Source: Asticcacaulis tiandongensis
GTDB taxonomy: Bacteria > Pseudomonadota > Alphaproteobacteria > Caulobacterales > Caulobacteraceae
NCBI RefSeq assembly: GCF_006475605.1
Contig: NZ_SSBC01000010.1
Span: 806,001-870,000 of the forward strand
Reading direction: 5' to 3'
Length of the DNA stretch: 64,000 nt
In this document: piece by piece, positions 55,612-64,000 of the stretch
How positions within the stretch are numbered: position 1 is the stretch's first letter
How the letters are laid out: each line of letters opens with the position of its first letter
Made by a program: the position numbers and the translations under genes
Notes under the pieces: model-generated
What the model saw: the letters and a program-made list of their open reading frames with translations, nothing else
Database searches by the model: none
What the model was told of the DNA's origin: nothing

Positions 55612-56618
55612 TATCGTCTGGAAATCTTTTGCACCTTGCGGAACGGTTCAGGTGACGCTTCGTATTCATCAAAACCATAACGCTCAAATCCGGCAGCAAT
55701 GACCGGATCAAGCGGTGCCTCGACAATCAGCGTTCCGTGCGACGGATGCGGCAGTTCGATCCGGCGGTGGTGCAGTTGCAACCCCAGCCCTTCCGACAAA
55801 GGACGGCTCAGGTCATCGGCATATTTCGGATCGCCCAGGATACAATGACCAATGGCCTGCATATGCGCCCGAAGCTGGTGCGTGCGGCCGGTATGTGGAC
55901 GCAACGCCATCCACGCCAGCCGGTGCGCAGCACGTGAAATGGTCACATATTCGGTTTCCGCCACCTCTGCCCCCGGCTCCTTCGGATCAGCGGGCATGAC
56001 GATTTCGCGGTCATTGAAGCCCTTTTTGATCAGGGGCACATCAATGACGCCTTCCTTGGGGTCAGGCGTACCGGCCACCAGCGCCCAGTAGGTCTTATAG
56101 GCCTTGCGCTTGGCAAAGGCTCCCGCCAGACGCGCTGCGGCTGCCGGTGTCTTGCCCAGCAGCAGAACGCCCGACGTATCGCGGTCAAGCCGGTGCACCA
56201 GACGCGGACGCTCAAGCCCCTCACCCCACGCCGACAGCAGCCGGTCGATATGGTTTTTCGTCTTGGTGCCACCCTGAACGGCCAGCCCCGAAGGCTTGTT
56301 GATGGCGATGACATAATCATCCTCAAACAGCACCAGAGACTTGGCGTAGCGGATTTCCTGCGGGCTTAAGGTCGCCCGTTCGCGCTTTTGCTGATCTTCG
56401 GACGGCGCATCCGGCAGAGGGGGCACACGCACGGTCTGACCGGCCACAAGGCGCGTATCGGCCTTGACGCGGCTGCCGTCCACACGCACCTGACCGGAAC
56501 GCAACAGCTTGTTCAGCATGACGTGGTTGATATGCGGCCAGCGACGCTTGATGAAGCGATCAACACGGGTGCCGTCTTCGCCTTCGCCGATATACAGGGT
56601 TTTGACTTCTTTACTCAT
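55611..56618 (-). CDS. RluC-type 23S rRNA pseudouridine synthase
   Basis: A 335-residue enzyme with an N-terminal S4-type RNA-binding domain (about residues 15-75, RVDRFIKRRWPHINHVMLNKLLRSG) and a catalytic domain with the Asp in HRLDRDTSGVLLL. The NLPLLKKG-like insertion and RTHQLRAHM motif are present (GRTHQLRAHMQAIGHCILGD). Family members modify 23S rRNA at U955/2504/2580 in E. coli; the target here is inferred. First gene of a three-gene operon. Confidence 0.92.
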   Translation of the reverse strand: MSKEVKTLYIGEGEDGTRVDRFIKRRWPHINHVMLNKLLRSGQVRVDGSRVKADTRLVAGQTVRVPPLPDAPSEDQQKRERATLSPQEIRYAKSLVLFEDDYVIAINKPSGLAVQGGTKTKNHIDRLLSAWGEGLERPRLVHRLDRDTSGVLLLGKTPAAAARLAGAFAKRKAYKTYWALVAGTPDPKEGVIDVPLIKKGFNDREIVMPADPKEPGAEVAETEYVTISRAAHRLAWMALRPHTGRTHQLRAHMQAIGHCILGDPKYADDLSRPLSEGLGLQLHHRRIELPHPSHGTLIVEAPLDPVIAAGFERYGFDEYEASPEPFRKVQKISRR

Positions 56619-56699
56619 AGCCTTCCCTTAACCCTCTTGGCCCTGAAAGCATAGTCCTTTAAGAGTGGGACCCAACAGAATCCAGATGGAGACAGGATA

Positions 56700-57131
56700 A
56701 TGAGCCTGACCGGAACCTATGACCCGCAAAACATTTTCGCCAAAATTATACGCGGCGAAATTCCGGCTGTGAAGGTCTATGAGGACGATACGGTCTTAAG
56801 CTTCATGGACGTGTTTCCGCAATCCGAAGGCCATACGCTGGTCATCCCCAAGTCTGAGGCGCGTAATCTTCTGGATATTGCCCCTGACGCCCTGCAAAAC
56901 CTGATTGTAAAGACACAGCTGGTGGCTCAGGCGGTCAATAAGGCCCTGACCCCTGATGGTATCCGCATCGCTCAGTTCAATGGGGAACCTGCCGGTCAGA
57001 CGGTGTTTCACATCCACTTTCATATTATTCCAGCCTATGACAGTCAGAGCGAAGCCCCGCACGCATCGGGCCAGATGGCCGATACAGATAAGCTTAAAGC
57101 GCTTGCTGAACGCATTAAGGCGGAGCTTTAA
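56700..57131 (+). CDS. HIT family protein
   Basis: A 143-residue histidine-triad nucleotide-binding protein. The triad is in FHIHFHIIP near the C-terminus, and IFAKIIRGEIPAVKVYEDD opens the fold. Such Hint-like proteins hydrolyse AMP conjugates such as AMP-lysine; the physiological substrate is unknown. It is divergent from the pseudouridine synthase and is followed three bases later by a phosphatase gene. Confidence 0.93.
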   Translation: MSLTGTYDPQNIFAKIIRGEIPAVKVYEDDTVLSFMDVFPQSEGHTLVIPKSEARNLLDIAPDALQNLIVKTQLVAQAVNKALTPDGIRIAQFNGEPAGQTVFHIHFHIIPAYDSQSEAPHASGQMADTDKLKALAERIKAEL

Positions 57132-57134
57132 TCC

Positions 57135-57761
57135 ATGTTTTTTGTTCTCAGGCACGGTCAAACAGACTGGAACGCCCAATTGCGCCTTCAGGGATCGACG
57201 GATATCCCCCTGAATGACAATGGCAGGCTTCAGGCGCGTACCGCCGCCCGCTTCCTTAAAGATCAGTCCATTGACCGCATTATCGCGAGCCCCCTGTCGC
57301 GCGCCCATGAAACCGCTTCGATTGTCGCCGAAACACTGGGTTTGCCGGTCGAGGTCGATCCCCGCATCATTGAACGCAGCTTTGGTGTGTTCGAAGGCCT
57401 GACGCTTGAAGAAGTCGTCACCCATCGTGCCGAAATGGCCATCCACATGCGCCCTGAGGCGGATCTCGACGGCAAGCACTATCCGACCGATGCCGAGACC
57501 CTGTCTCAGGTCATTGACCGCGTCTCCGAAGCCGTCAACGAACACCGCTCAGGCGGCGAGGCCTGCCTGTTTGTCTCGCATGGCATCCCCTTCCGCGCCA
57601 TAGCCAGGGTGTTTCTGGGCGAGATGTACTCAAGCCCAAATGCCGCGCCGGTACGCTATGACCAGACCGGAAGCGCATGGCACATGACCGGCCTTGATCC
57701 GGAAAATCTGCCGATTCATTCCTCTGCCTATGACGGCCCCACGACCATGGGCCGCATTTAA
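57135..57761 (+). CDS. Histidine phosphatase family protein
   Basis: A 208-residue phosphoglycerate-mutase-like phosphatase. The phosphohistidine motif LRHGQTDWN is at the start, SPLSRAHETA follows, and the second histidine is in LFVSHGIPFR. Both catalytic histidines are present, so it should be active. The substrate is unknown. It is close behind the HIT gene and precedes a DUF4153 membrane-protein gene by 57 bases. Confidence 0.92.
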   Translation: MFFVLRHGQTDWNAQLRLQGSTDIPLNDNGRLQARTAARFLKDQSIDRIIASPLSRAHETASIVAETLGLPVEVDPRIIERSFGVFEGLTLEEVVTHRAEMAIHMRPEADLDGKHYPTDAETLSQVIDRVSEAVNEHRSGGEACLFVSHGIPFRAIARVFLGEMYSSPNAAPVRYDQTGSAWHMTGLDPENLPIHSSAYDGPTTMGRI

Positions 57762-57818
57762 CCCGCTGACAGTCCCCGATTTTTGGCCCATAGTCGGCAC
57801 AAACATTCGGGGAAGATC

Positions 57819-59567
57819 ATGCTCGCAAAATACAATACGCCGCTATCCGACCGTCAGGCCCTGTATCTCCGTCTGGCGGTGGGCCTTGTCTTCGGCCTGT
57901 TACTGGCCTTTCTCTCCGAGCAGATTGACGCCTTCCGCAAGACGCAGGACGGCAATTACAACGTCTGGCCGCCTGAGATGGTGTGGAACCGCATCCTGTT
58001 TGCCTCAGTGGCCCTGACCGCCTTTGTTGTCTGGGCCGGTGCCGGTGCCATGCGCCGCCTGTCACTTGCGGCGTGGACAATCACAGCCTTTCTGCTGCTT
58101 TTGCTTATCGGCTGGTCACAAAGCGAAGGCGAGGCTTTCCGTGGCTACAGCTTCATGTTCCATGCCGATACCTTCCTTGTCTACCCCCTGCTGTTCATTG
58201 CCCACGAACTGATCTCAAGCGCCGATCAGGCCCGCAAACCCATTGCGCCCTATGAGGTCTATTTCGATCAGGCCTGGAAACGCGGCGTACAACTGGCCCT
58301 AAGCCTTCTGTTCACCGGCCTGTTCTGGGGCATATTGTGGCTCGGGGCCGCTTTGCTGAAATTCATCGGCTTTGAATGGTTCGGTGACCTGCTTGAGGAA
58401 ACCTACGTTGCTTACCCGCTCTCAGGCCTTGCCTTCGCCGCCTCGGTACATTTAAGCGACGTTCAGACCAAACTTCTGGCCAATGTCCGCGCCCTGATTC
58501 TCGGGGTTCTGTCGTGGCTCTTGCCGGTAATTGTTGTCGTCGGCCTCATCTTTGTCGTGAGCCTGTTCTTCAGCGGCCTGCAACCGCTCTGGGCCACAAG
58601 GGCCGCCACCGGCACGCTTTTGGGGGCCTGTCTGGCGATGGTTCTGCTGATCAACGCCGCCTATCAGCAGGGTGACGAAGAGCGTCCCGTCAATATTGTC
58701 CTGAAACTGACCGCCCGCGCCGCCGCTCTGTTGCTTCTGGTGTTTGCCATCCTCGCCGCCGTGGGCCTCAGCCTGCGCGTCGGACAATACGGTCTGACAC
58801 CGTCACGCATCATCGCCTTTATCGGGGTAATTGTGGCCCTGCTCTATGGTGTGGCCTACGCCATTGCCGCGGTCATGCCCGGCCGCTGGCTGCGCCTCCT
58901 TGAGCCCTTCAATATCGGCCTGGCCATCACCAAGGTTGCAATCTTCATCGCCGTCCTGACGCCCATTGCCTCACCAGCCCGCCTGAGCGTCGACAGTCAG
59001 ATCGCCCGCCTCAATGCCGGTGAGGTCACCCCCGAAGCCTTTGACTGGCAACTCCTGCGTTTTAAAACCGCCGGCTATGGCGAACGTGCAATTGATAAAC
59101 TGATTACCGACGGCAAGACGCAAACCATTCGCGATCTGGCCACCAAGGCGAAGGCTTCTCAAAACCTCTATGATTTTGACGGTGGTAAACTTGCGGCCAA
59201 AACACCTGAGGCCAAAAACTACAGGCTGGTCTATCCCGCAGGCGCCACCCTGCCTCAAAGCTTCCTGTCGCAAGCCTTCAATGCCGAAAATGAATATGCC
59301 TCTGCGCCCTGCCTGAATACCGGTGTCTGCGATGCCGCCCTGATTGACCTGAATGGTGACAACCAGCCTGAACTCCTCATCCGTAAGGATAAGGCCCTGC
59401 ATATCTACAGGCTGAAGGATGAAAAATGGGAAATCCTGAAGGTCAGTTATGACCTGAATGAGGCCTCCGTCAAAGCCTTCACCGAGGGCCGCATCCAGTT
59501 GGCAAGGCCTGAATGGTCCGATATCAAACTGGGCGACAAACAGCTTAAGATCAATGAACGGTATTAA
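57819..59567 (+). CDS. DUF4153 domain membrane protein
   Basis: About 582 residues. Roughly eleven hydrophobic helices fill the first 390 residues (for example LYLRLAVGLVFGLLLAFL and VALTAFVVWAGAGAMR). The remaining C-terminal third is soluble and predicted outside the membrane, with several conserved aspartates (DLNGDNQPELLIRKD, an EF-hand-like repeat). Function unknown. The ATG at 57819 follows GGGGAAGATC; the frame opens 36 bases earlier. Confidence 0.85.
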   Translation: MLAKYNTPLSDRQALYLRLAVGLVFGLLLAFLSEQIDAFRKTQDGNYNVWPPEMVWNRILFASVALTAFVVWAGAGAMRRLSLAAWTITAFLLLLLIGWSQSEGEAFRGYSFMFHADTFLVYPLLFIAHELISSADQARKPIAPYEVYFDQAWKRGVQLALSLLFTGLFWGILWLGAALLKFIGFEWFGDLLEETYVAYPLSGLAFAASVHLSDVQTKLLANVRALILGVLSWLLPVIVVVGLIFVVSLFFSGLQPLWATRAATGTLLGACLAMVLLINAAYQQGDEERPVNIVLKLTARAAALLLLVFAILAAVGLSLRVGQYGLTPSRIIAFIGVIVALLYGVAYAIAAVMPGRWLRLLEPFNIGLAITKVAIFIAVLTPIASPARLSVDSQIARLNAGEVTPEAFDWQLLRFKTAGYGERAIDKLITDGKTQTIRDLATKAKASQNLYDFDGGKLAAKTPEAKNYRLVYPAGATLPQSFLSQAFNAENEYASAPCLNTGVCDAALIDLNGDNQPELLIRKDKALHIYRLKDEKWEILKVSYDLNEASVKAFTEGRIQLARPEWSDIKLGDKQLKINERY

Positions 59568-59572
59568 AAACC

Positions 59573-59615
59573 CATAAGGGCGGCAGCGGTATTTTCTTAT
59601 GCCACCCTTATGTTT
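59573..59615 (+). terminator. Hairpin terminator after the DUF4153 gene
   Basis: CATAAGGG at 59573-59580 pairs with CCCTTATG at 59605-59612, with an inner GGCA/TGCC extension, followed by TTTC. The short T run makes it a weak-to-moderate terminator. Confidence 0.55.
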
Positions 59616-59713
59616 CAGCCTTCGCCTGCGGATTTAAACCTGAGAGTCGGGGACATAGTCTGGTTATCTGATTTTCTGCGCAATTTTCCGCGCATTCAAC
59701 GGAGGAACCGAAT

Positions 59714-59899
59714 ATGCCCCTTTTAAATGTGGTCGTTGTCCTGATTGTCGTAGGCGTCCTGCTCTGGCTGGTAAACGCTTACATTCCCATGGACGGCAAG
59801 ATCAAAGGCATCCTTAACGGCGTTGTCGTCATCGCCGTTGTTATCTGGCTGCTTAATGTATTTGGCGTTCTCGGTGCCTTAGGCGGCATTACCGTCTGA
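59714..59899 (+). CDS. Small two-helix membrane protein (Thivi_2564-type)
   Basis: A 61-residue protein with two hydrophobic helices ([19 protein letters not shown] and [17 protein letters not shown]) joined by the loop [12 protein letters not shown]. This matches the small family known as Thivi_2564, of unknown function, recalled from memory. A GGAGGA sequence precedes the ATG. Its 3' end overlaps the convergent LLM-oxidoreductase gene by 21 bases. Confidence 0.85.
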   Translation: MPLLNVVVVLIVVGVLLWLVNAYIPMDGKIKGILNGVVVIAVVIWLLNVFGVLGALGGITV

Positions 59900-60889
59900 T
59901 AAGGCACTTTGCATCAGTCCGGTCTGTGCGAATATTTCCGCAGACCGGACACGTGCATCAAAATCATGGATGGGCATCGAAATAATCAGTTCATCCGCCC
60001 CCGTCGCTTCCAGAAAATGTTCTACCTTGGCCCTGACCGTCTCAGGCCCGCCAACCACAGCAAATTGCAGCATATGATTGACCATAGACGCCTCGTCCGG
60101 CGTTAACTGAAGCCCACGCACCGGCTTGGGAAAGCGGATACGCTCATTGCGCCGCATCGCCGCAAAACTCTGCTGCATCGACGAAAACAGATATTGCGCT
60201 TCGTCGTCCGTATCGGCCCCTACCCCCATAATCCCCACCATCACACGCGGCTCAGGGTGCGCCTCTGACGGCCTGTACTGTGACCGGTAAACACGTATCG
60301 CCTGAAACAGGTAATCCGGTGCAAAATGTGAGGCAAAGGCATAAGGCAGCCCCAGTTGCGCCGCCAATTGTGCGCCATAAAGACTTGAGCCTAGAATCCA
60401 CACCGGCACATGACTGCCTTCCCCCGGAATGGCTCTCAGACGCGCCTCATCGCTTTCATCACCCATATAGGCCATCAGTTCCATGACATCCTGCGGGAAC
60501 TGATCGACACTGCCGTCCAACGTGCGCCGAAGCGCGCGATTGGTACGCATATCACTCCCCGGTGCCCGCCCCAGCCCCAGATCGACCCGCTTGGGGAACA
60601 AGGCCTCAAGCGTGCCGAACTGCTCGGCAATGACAAAGGGCGCATGGTTGGGCAGCATAATCCCGCCCGCCCCGATACGTATGCTTTGTGTATGATGCCC
60701 CACATGGGCAATGACGATCGATGTCGCCGCCGAGGCAATCCCCGGCATCCCATGATGTTCCGCCACCCAGAACCGGCTATAGCCCAGCTTTTCCGCCGCC
60801 TGCGCCAGCTTCGCCGAGTTGGCCAGCGCCTCGGATGCCCCCGCCCCTTCACATATCTGCGACAAATCAAGAATGGAAAACGGGGTCAT
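59879..60889 (-). CDS. LLM class flavin-dependent oxidoreductase
   Basis: A 336-residue luciferase-like monooxygenase. The N-terminal [12 protein letters not shown] and [15 protein letters not shown], and the block [13 protein letters not shown], place it in the bacterial luciferase-like group that often lacks a defined substrate. It needs reduced FMN; the flavin reductase at 42.4 kb might supply it, but this is speculation. Its end overlaps the two-helix membrane gene by 21 bases. Confidence 0.9.
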   Translation of the reverse strand: MTPFSILDLSQICEGAGASEALANSAKLAQAAEKLGYSRFWVAEHHGMPGIASAATSIVIAHVGHHTQSIRIGAGGIMLPNHAPFVIAEQFGTLEALFPKRVDLGLGRAPGSDMRTNRALRRTLDGSVDQFPQDVMELMAYMGDESDEARLRAIPGEGSHVPVWILGSSLYGAQLAAQLGLPYAFASHFAPDYLFQAIRVYRSQYRPSEAHPEPRVMVGIMGVGADTDDEAQYLFSSMQQSFAAMRRNERIRFPKPVRGLQLTPDEASMVNHMLQFAVVGGPETVRAKVEHFLEATGADELIISMPIHDFDARVRSAEIFAQTGLMQSALSDGNAA

Positions 60890-60948
60890 GCGTACACCTC
60901 AAGCCAGCCAAACCTCTTATGTAGGCGCTCCGGTTACGATTAAAAGAG

Positions 60949-61001
60949 GCAGGGCCTCAGGCCCTGCACCCGTTTGCCCCGAGGTGTGTGATATCTTCCA
61001 T
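60949..61001 (+). repeat. Dispersed hairpin repeat R1, intergenic copy
   Basis: GCAGGGCC/GGCCCTGC hairpin followed by CACCCGTTTGCCCCGAGGT and a TGTGATATCTTCCAT tail. It matches 48622-48675 almost base for base and is followed by an R2 copy, as at uvrA. Confidence 0.85.
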
Positions 61002-61035
61002 ACTCACCTGTTTTACGAAGTCAGAACGCTTACAT

Positions 61036-61094
61036 CCTCCCCTGTAGCGCAGCGTACGGGGGAGGTGCCGAGCGTAGTCGAGGCGGAGGGGGCA
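61036..61094 (+). repeat. Dispersed repeat R2, with terminator-like 3' end
   Basis: CCTCCCCTGTAGCG, an imperfect stem and ACGGGGGAGGTGCCGAG, then GTCGAGGCGGAGGGGGC followed by seven T. It matches 21311-21369. The T run suits termination of plus-strand transcripts. Confidence 0.8.
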
Positions 61095-61120
61095 TTTTTT
61101 TCACCCCTTAGGAACGATCT

Positions 61121-61960
61121 CTAAACGAAGCCGCCCTTTTGGCTCTCTTCCTTCTCCGGCCCGAAAGCTGCCATCAGTTGTGTGGCAAACAACAAGCTCT
61201 GCTCGCCAGATCCATTGCCAAACGCCAGATTAAGTAACATGGCGTCCGACTGCACCCCCTCAAGGCGGGTGAGGAACATGCCCTCATAGGGATTGGTCAT
61301 TTGCGGCGCAACGGGCGCTATATTCACCTGCCCCCCCGCCTTGGAGCTCAGGTTCGTCATCAGGGCCGTCACCGTTACCGGCTGGCCGTTCTTGTAAAAA
61401 ATCGAGCGGTTGGCACCCGCGGCTTGCGGAAACAGCGCTGCCGCCGAAGCATTGGGACTGGTCTGCGTCGCCTTGATCAGATTCGCCGCCCCAGCTGGCC
61501 CCAGAAAATGTGCCGCATAAAGCTCACCGGCATTGGGCTGACGGCCCGTGCGCCCCTTAAGATAGGCCGCATGACCCGCCGTCAGTTCCGCCGCCATCAC
61601 CGAGGCCGCGTCAGGGTCGTAGCGCAAGCCCAGCACCTGCTGACGCGCACGGGCATCAGGCACATAATAGCGCCCGCCCTCGCCCTTTACGATCTGACTG
61701 GCATAGGCCCCATAGCCATGCTTGGCCCCGTGGGATTTGACGGTTGCCAGCCAGGTCTGCTCAATGAACTGAAACAGCCCCGCCGCCGATGAAGTCGGGG
61801 CCTTGGCCTTGGGGTTCAGCGAACTTTCACGCTGCGCCGTTTTCACAAGGTATGAAAAGTCAACTCCGGTCGCCTGAGACGCACGGGTGATCGAGGCCAT
61901 TACCCCGCCCTGTCCACCTGCCCCTTGAGTCGAAAATACCGTCATAACGGGCATGATCAA
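61121..61960 (-). CDS. Transglycosylase SLT-domain protein
   Basis: A 279-residue protein with a lytic transglycosylase domain near the N-terminus. The catalytic Glu is in TAQRESSLNPKAKA, followed by SSAAGLFQFIEQTW. No signal peptide is visible, so export may depend on another route, such as the flagellar apparatus. FlgJ here lacks a muramidase domain, and Caulobacter uses a separate transglycosylase (PleA) for flagellum and pilus assembly; equating this gene with that role is only a suggestion. It lies 13 bases after the FAD-oxidoreductase gene. Confidence 0.82.
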   Translation of the reverse strand: MIMPVMTVFSTQGAGGQGGVMASITRASQATGVDFSYLVKTAQRESSLNPKAKAPTSSAAGLFQFIEQTWLATVKSHGAKHGYGAYASQIVKGEGGRYYVPDARARQQVLGLRYDPDAASVMAAELTAGHAAYLKGRTGRQPNAGELYAAHFLGPAGAANLIKATQTSPNASAAALFPQAAGANRSIFYKNGQPVTVTALMTNLSSKAGGQVNIAPVAPQMTNPYEGMFLTRLEGVQSDAMLLNLAFGNGSGEQSLLFATQLMAAFGPEKEESQKGGFV

Positions 61961-61973
61961 AGTTTATGGTTAA

Positions 61974-63068
61974 TCAGGCGTTAATCCGGTCAGGACTGTA
62001 GTCCTCGGCCCCTTCCGGCACCGGCATGCCGGTCATCTGCGCCACCAGCACCTCCGCGGCATAGGGCGCGTAAATCCAGCCGTTTCGACGCATGGCCGTG
62101 GCGACATAGACCCCGCTTGGGGCGTCACGGCCAATTATCGGTAACCCGTCCGCCGTCGCGGCTCGCACCCCTACGCGCGGCGTTGCGCCCTTAAGTGACG
62201 GCGACAGGCGCGAAGCCATCTTGCCCGACTTCTGTGTCAGGCTTTCGACCATTGCAGGCTCTATAACCGTATCGCCCTGGCCCGACTGCATGGTCGCCCC
62301 GAACTTGCTTAAGCCCTCATAGCTGACCCAGTAACCCCAGGGCGCGCGGATAATCCTTCCCGCCAGTTGCGGATCAGATTTGGCCGCGACATCCAGCAAA
62401 TGCCCCTTGATCGGCTTCAGGCCCGACAATGAAGCTAATGCCGACGCAAAGGCCACAGACTCATATCCGGCACACACGGCCACCTGACCGGCCTCGAGCG
62501 CCGTTCCATCCTGCAAGCTAACCGCTGTCCCACTGACCGAAGCCACCTCTCCATCAATCCACTGACCACCCCGTTCGATAAACAGGGACTTCAGATAGCC
62601 AAGCACCGGCTCTGCCGCCAGCAACCAGTCACCGGTAATTTCCGCGGCCTGAAACGGGGCCTTATAGCCCAGAGCCTTCAGCCCCTCATCAGACACAGGT
62701 TTGGCCTTGGCCCCCATATCTTCAAACCGCTTCAGCATCTCGTCTTCGGAAGGCCCGCTATCGCCTGACCACAACCACACGGCCGGTTGCGCCATATCTA
62801 TAATCGCCGACAGGCCAACATTCTCGGCAAACCCACGCCAGTAATCATGCGCGGCCTTATAACGGATGAATGAAGCTTTCGGATCAGCCTCGGTCATGGC
62901 CTCAAGCGCCGGCGCAATCATGCCTGCCGAAAGCGCCGAGGTCGTTTCGCCGACCGCATCCTTGCTGATAAGTTTTACGGAAAATCCGACATCCAGCGCC
63001 CGCAATCCCACGCACAGGCCGGTCACACCGCCGCCAATGATGATCAGACTATAGGCTGAAACTGACAC
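61974..63068 (-). CDS. FAD-dependent oxidoreductase (D-amino acid oxidase / ThiO family)
   Basis: A 364-residue DAO-type flavoprotein. The FAD motif is IIIGGGVTGLCVGLRALDVGF and the C-terminal GVYVATAMRRNGWIYAPYAAEVL closes the fold. Family members oxidise glycine or D-amino acids, or make thiazole precursors in thiamine synthesis (ThiO). Another member of the thiamine pathway, thiL, is in the window but unlinked. It precedes the transglycosylase gene by 13 bases. Confidence 0.85.
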   Translation of the reverse strand: MSVSAYSLIIIGGGVTGLCVGLRALDVGFSVKLISKDAVGETTSALSAGMIAPALEAMTEADPKASFIRYKAAHDYWRGFAENVGLSAIIDMAQPAVWLWSGDSGPSEDEMLKRFEDMGAKAKPVSDEGLKALGYKAPFQAAEITGDWLLAAEPVLGYLKSLFIERGGQWIDGEVASVSGTAVSLQDGTALEAGQVAVCAGYESVAFASALASLSGLKPIKGHLLDVAAKSDPQLAGRIIRAPWGYWVSYEGLSKFGATMQSGQGDTVIEPAMVESLTQKSGKMASRLSPSLKGATPRVGVRAATADGLPIIGRDAPSGVYVATAMRRNGWIYAPYAAEVLVAQMTGMPVPEGAEDYSPDRINA

Positions 63069-63137
63069 GCCCTATCCTTCCCGATCGCCCGATAGCGACA
63101 TAGTCAAAAGAATAAGGCTAAAGGGGAAAATCCGCGA

Positions 63138-63213
63138 TGGTACCGTCTGCTGGTTTCGAACCAGCTACCTCCAGAGCCACAATCTGGCGCTCTACCAATT
63201 GAGCTAAGACGGC
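63138..63213 (-). tRNA. tRNA-His (GTG) without G-1
   Basis: Read on the minus strand, an acceptor GCCGTCT pairs with AGACGGT, giving a G1:U72 wobble, with discriminator A73 and encoded CCA. The anticodon is GTG between CCAGA and TCTGG. The base before position 1 is T, so the usual G-1 is absent. In most bacteria tRNA-His has G-1:C73; some alphaproteobacteria including Caulobacter have lost it and use an altered HisRS. This gene fits that exception. Confidence 0.93.
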
Positions 63214-63326
63214 ACGCTATCGCGGAGGCGCACGACATAGCCCCTCACGCGCCGCCGATCAAGAGCCTTTCTGCGCTTTTACACCGAAACCATTACAGAA
63301 AGCGCCGGATCACTATGACAATTAAC

Positions 63327-63737
63327 CTATGGCCGCTCAGGAACATCATTTAGTATCCAGCTAAACCTGAATGTCGCCTCATCCGGCACGACCGGTAACG
63401 CCCGAGTAGCATCGACATCCACACGAACCTTGCGCTCCACCAATTTAACAGCGGCCTTACCAAAACCTTGCCCGCGAGGAGATTCGCCGGTGACACGGCA
63501 ATTCTTTGGTCTGCCTTCAGCGTCCCAGACACAAGCGACAGAGGCCTCACCACTCAATTCATCATCAAGCGCCCGCGAAGGCATGGCCCTGAACATTTCA
63601 TCAACCGTCGGAAACTGAGATACAACCACATTACTTTGTTCATGCGGTTTTGGCGCCTGAGGCTGCCGCCCCTCTGATTTAGCGGTTTCGGCACCGAAAA
63701 AAACCAGCGCAGTGGCGATAAACACCTTAATTTTCAT
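63327..63737 (-). CDS. Hypothetical secreted protein with TonB-C-like domain
   Basis: About 136 residues. A signal peptide of about 21 residues (IKVFIATALVFFGAETAKS) is followed by a proline-rich stretch and a domain with GEASVACVWDAEGRPKNCRVTGESPRGQGFGKAAVKL, the pattern of the C-terminal domain of TonB proteins. No membrane anchor remains, so it is not a normal TonB energy transducer. The frame opens four codons upstream at 63749; 63737 is preferred. Function is unknown. Confidence 0.75.
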   Translation of the reverse strand: MKIKVFIATALVFFGAETAKSEGRQPQAPKPHEQSNVVVSQFPTVDEMFRAMPSRALDDELSGEASVACVWDAEGRPKNCRVTGESPRGQGFGKAAVKLVERKVRVDVDATRALPVVPDEATFRFSWILNDVPERP

Positions 63738-63782
63738 TGTTTCCCCCATAAAAAAGGCAGGGTCTAACGCCCTGCCACTGAA

Positions 63783-64000
63783 TTATTTATAGCCCCTTTG
63801 CTGGATATAGGCCTCAAGCTGGCTGATGCGTGTTGCTTCCGACGGGTGTGTGGACATGAACTCAGGGTTGCCTGCCCCGCCCTGCGCCTGCATATTGCGC
63901 CATAAGGCTACGGCTTCGGAGGCTCGGTATCCCGCCCGCACCATGATATCGACGCCAATCTTGTCGGCCTCCAGCTCGTGTTTGCGTGAATAAGGCAACA
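63783..64000 (-). CDS. M48 family metalloprotease, C-terminal part (cut by window edge)
   Basis: The last 72 residues or so of a metallopeptidase. SRKHELEADKIGVDIM holds the second zinc-ligand region (HELEAD), and FMSTHPSEATRISQLE is the conserved C-terminal block of periplasmic M48 proteases such as LoiP or BepA. The HEXXH motif and any signal peptide lie outside the window. It is 34 bases downstream of the TonB-C-like gene only in reading order, since both are minus strand and this gene is upstream. Confidence 0.85.
   Translation of the reverse strand, partial: LPYSRKHELEADKIGVDIMVRAGYRASEAVALWRNMQAQGGAGNPEFMSTHPSEATRISQLEAYIQQRGYK

Noticed and set aside
1-64000. CRISPR arrays, prophage, insertion sequences, toxin-antitoxin or defence islands
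   Set aside because: No regularly spaced direct repeats, integrase, transposase, phage structural gene or known defence gene is seen; the window is composed of core genes.

Overview
The window is a chromosomal segment of an alphaproteobacterium of the order Caulobacterales. It is most likely a Caulobacter relative of moderate GC such as Asticcacaulis; the genus is my inference. The evidence is a polar-organising protein PopZ next to valS and a TolC gene, the lineage-restricted flagellar genes fliX and flbY beside flgI, full TTAA-N7-TTAA CtrA boxes in front of flagellar operons, an ALA-synthase (C4) haem route, and a tRNA-His without the usual extra G. I see no prophage, insertion sequence, CRISPR array or restriction/defence island. 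Nearly all genes are conserved core genes.

Layout. 1-2.8 kb: flagellar export and rod genes (fliQ, fliE-flgC-flgB, and divergent fliO-fliP) with two CtrA boxes. 2.8-8.5 kb: valS, popZ, tolC and a PIMT-like gene. 8.5-14.2 kb: tRNA-Cys, a chemoreceptor behind a third CtrA box, an orphan terminator, tRNA-Asn, a lipoprotein, a LOG-family gene, gltX and dksA. 14.3-16.9 kb: fliX divergent from a sigma-54-driven flgI-flgJ-flbY operon. 17-24.6 kb: a TadG-like protein, uvrA, a carbonic-anhydrase-like lipoprotein with a broken zinc site, a membrane protein and trmFO. 24.7-34.7 kb: hppA, then a long minus-strand operon glyA-nrdR-ribD-ribE-ribBX-ribH-nusB-thiL-hypothetical with an NrdR-box-like palindrome in front. 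34.9-41.5 kb: hemA, a GNAT enzyme, fbp, hemB and a Sel1 protein. 41.5-50.3 kb: two redox enzymes, motB, bpt, a csoR-copA copper module, folK, a NYN protein, smpB and dapA. 50.4-64 kb: a lytic transglycosylase, scoAB, rlu-HAD-ATP12, HIT-phosphatase-DUF4153, an LLM oxidoreductase, a second transglycosylase, an FAD oxidoreductase, tRNA-His and the start of a cut M48 protease gene.

How they work together. The flagellar genes fit a cell-cycle cascade: CtrA boxes serve early export/rod genes and a chemoreceptor, and a sigma-54 promoter serves the later P-ring operon. The riboflavin operon is unusual in two ways. RibD is only a reductase domain, and the GTP-cyclohydrolase-II-like half of RibBX lacks the zinc cysteines, so the deaminase and cyclohydrolase steps must be encoded elsewhere. 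The copper module has a CsoR operator overlapping a -10 element.

The least explained material is intergenic. A dispersed hairpin-plus-tail repeat occurs four times, often touching stop codons and once inside the uvrA reading frame. Two inverted-repeat-bounded elements with a shared core sit exactly at the 3' ends of hppA and hemA; these are my best candidates for an undescribed structured element. An orphan plus-strand terminator beside a CtrA box may end a small RNA.
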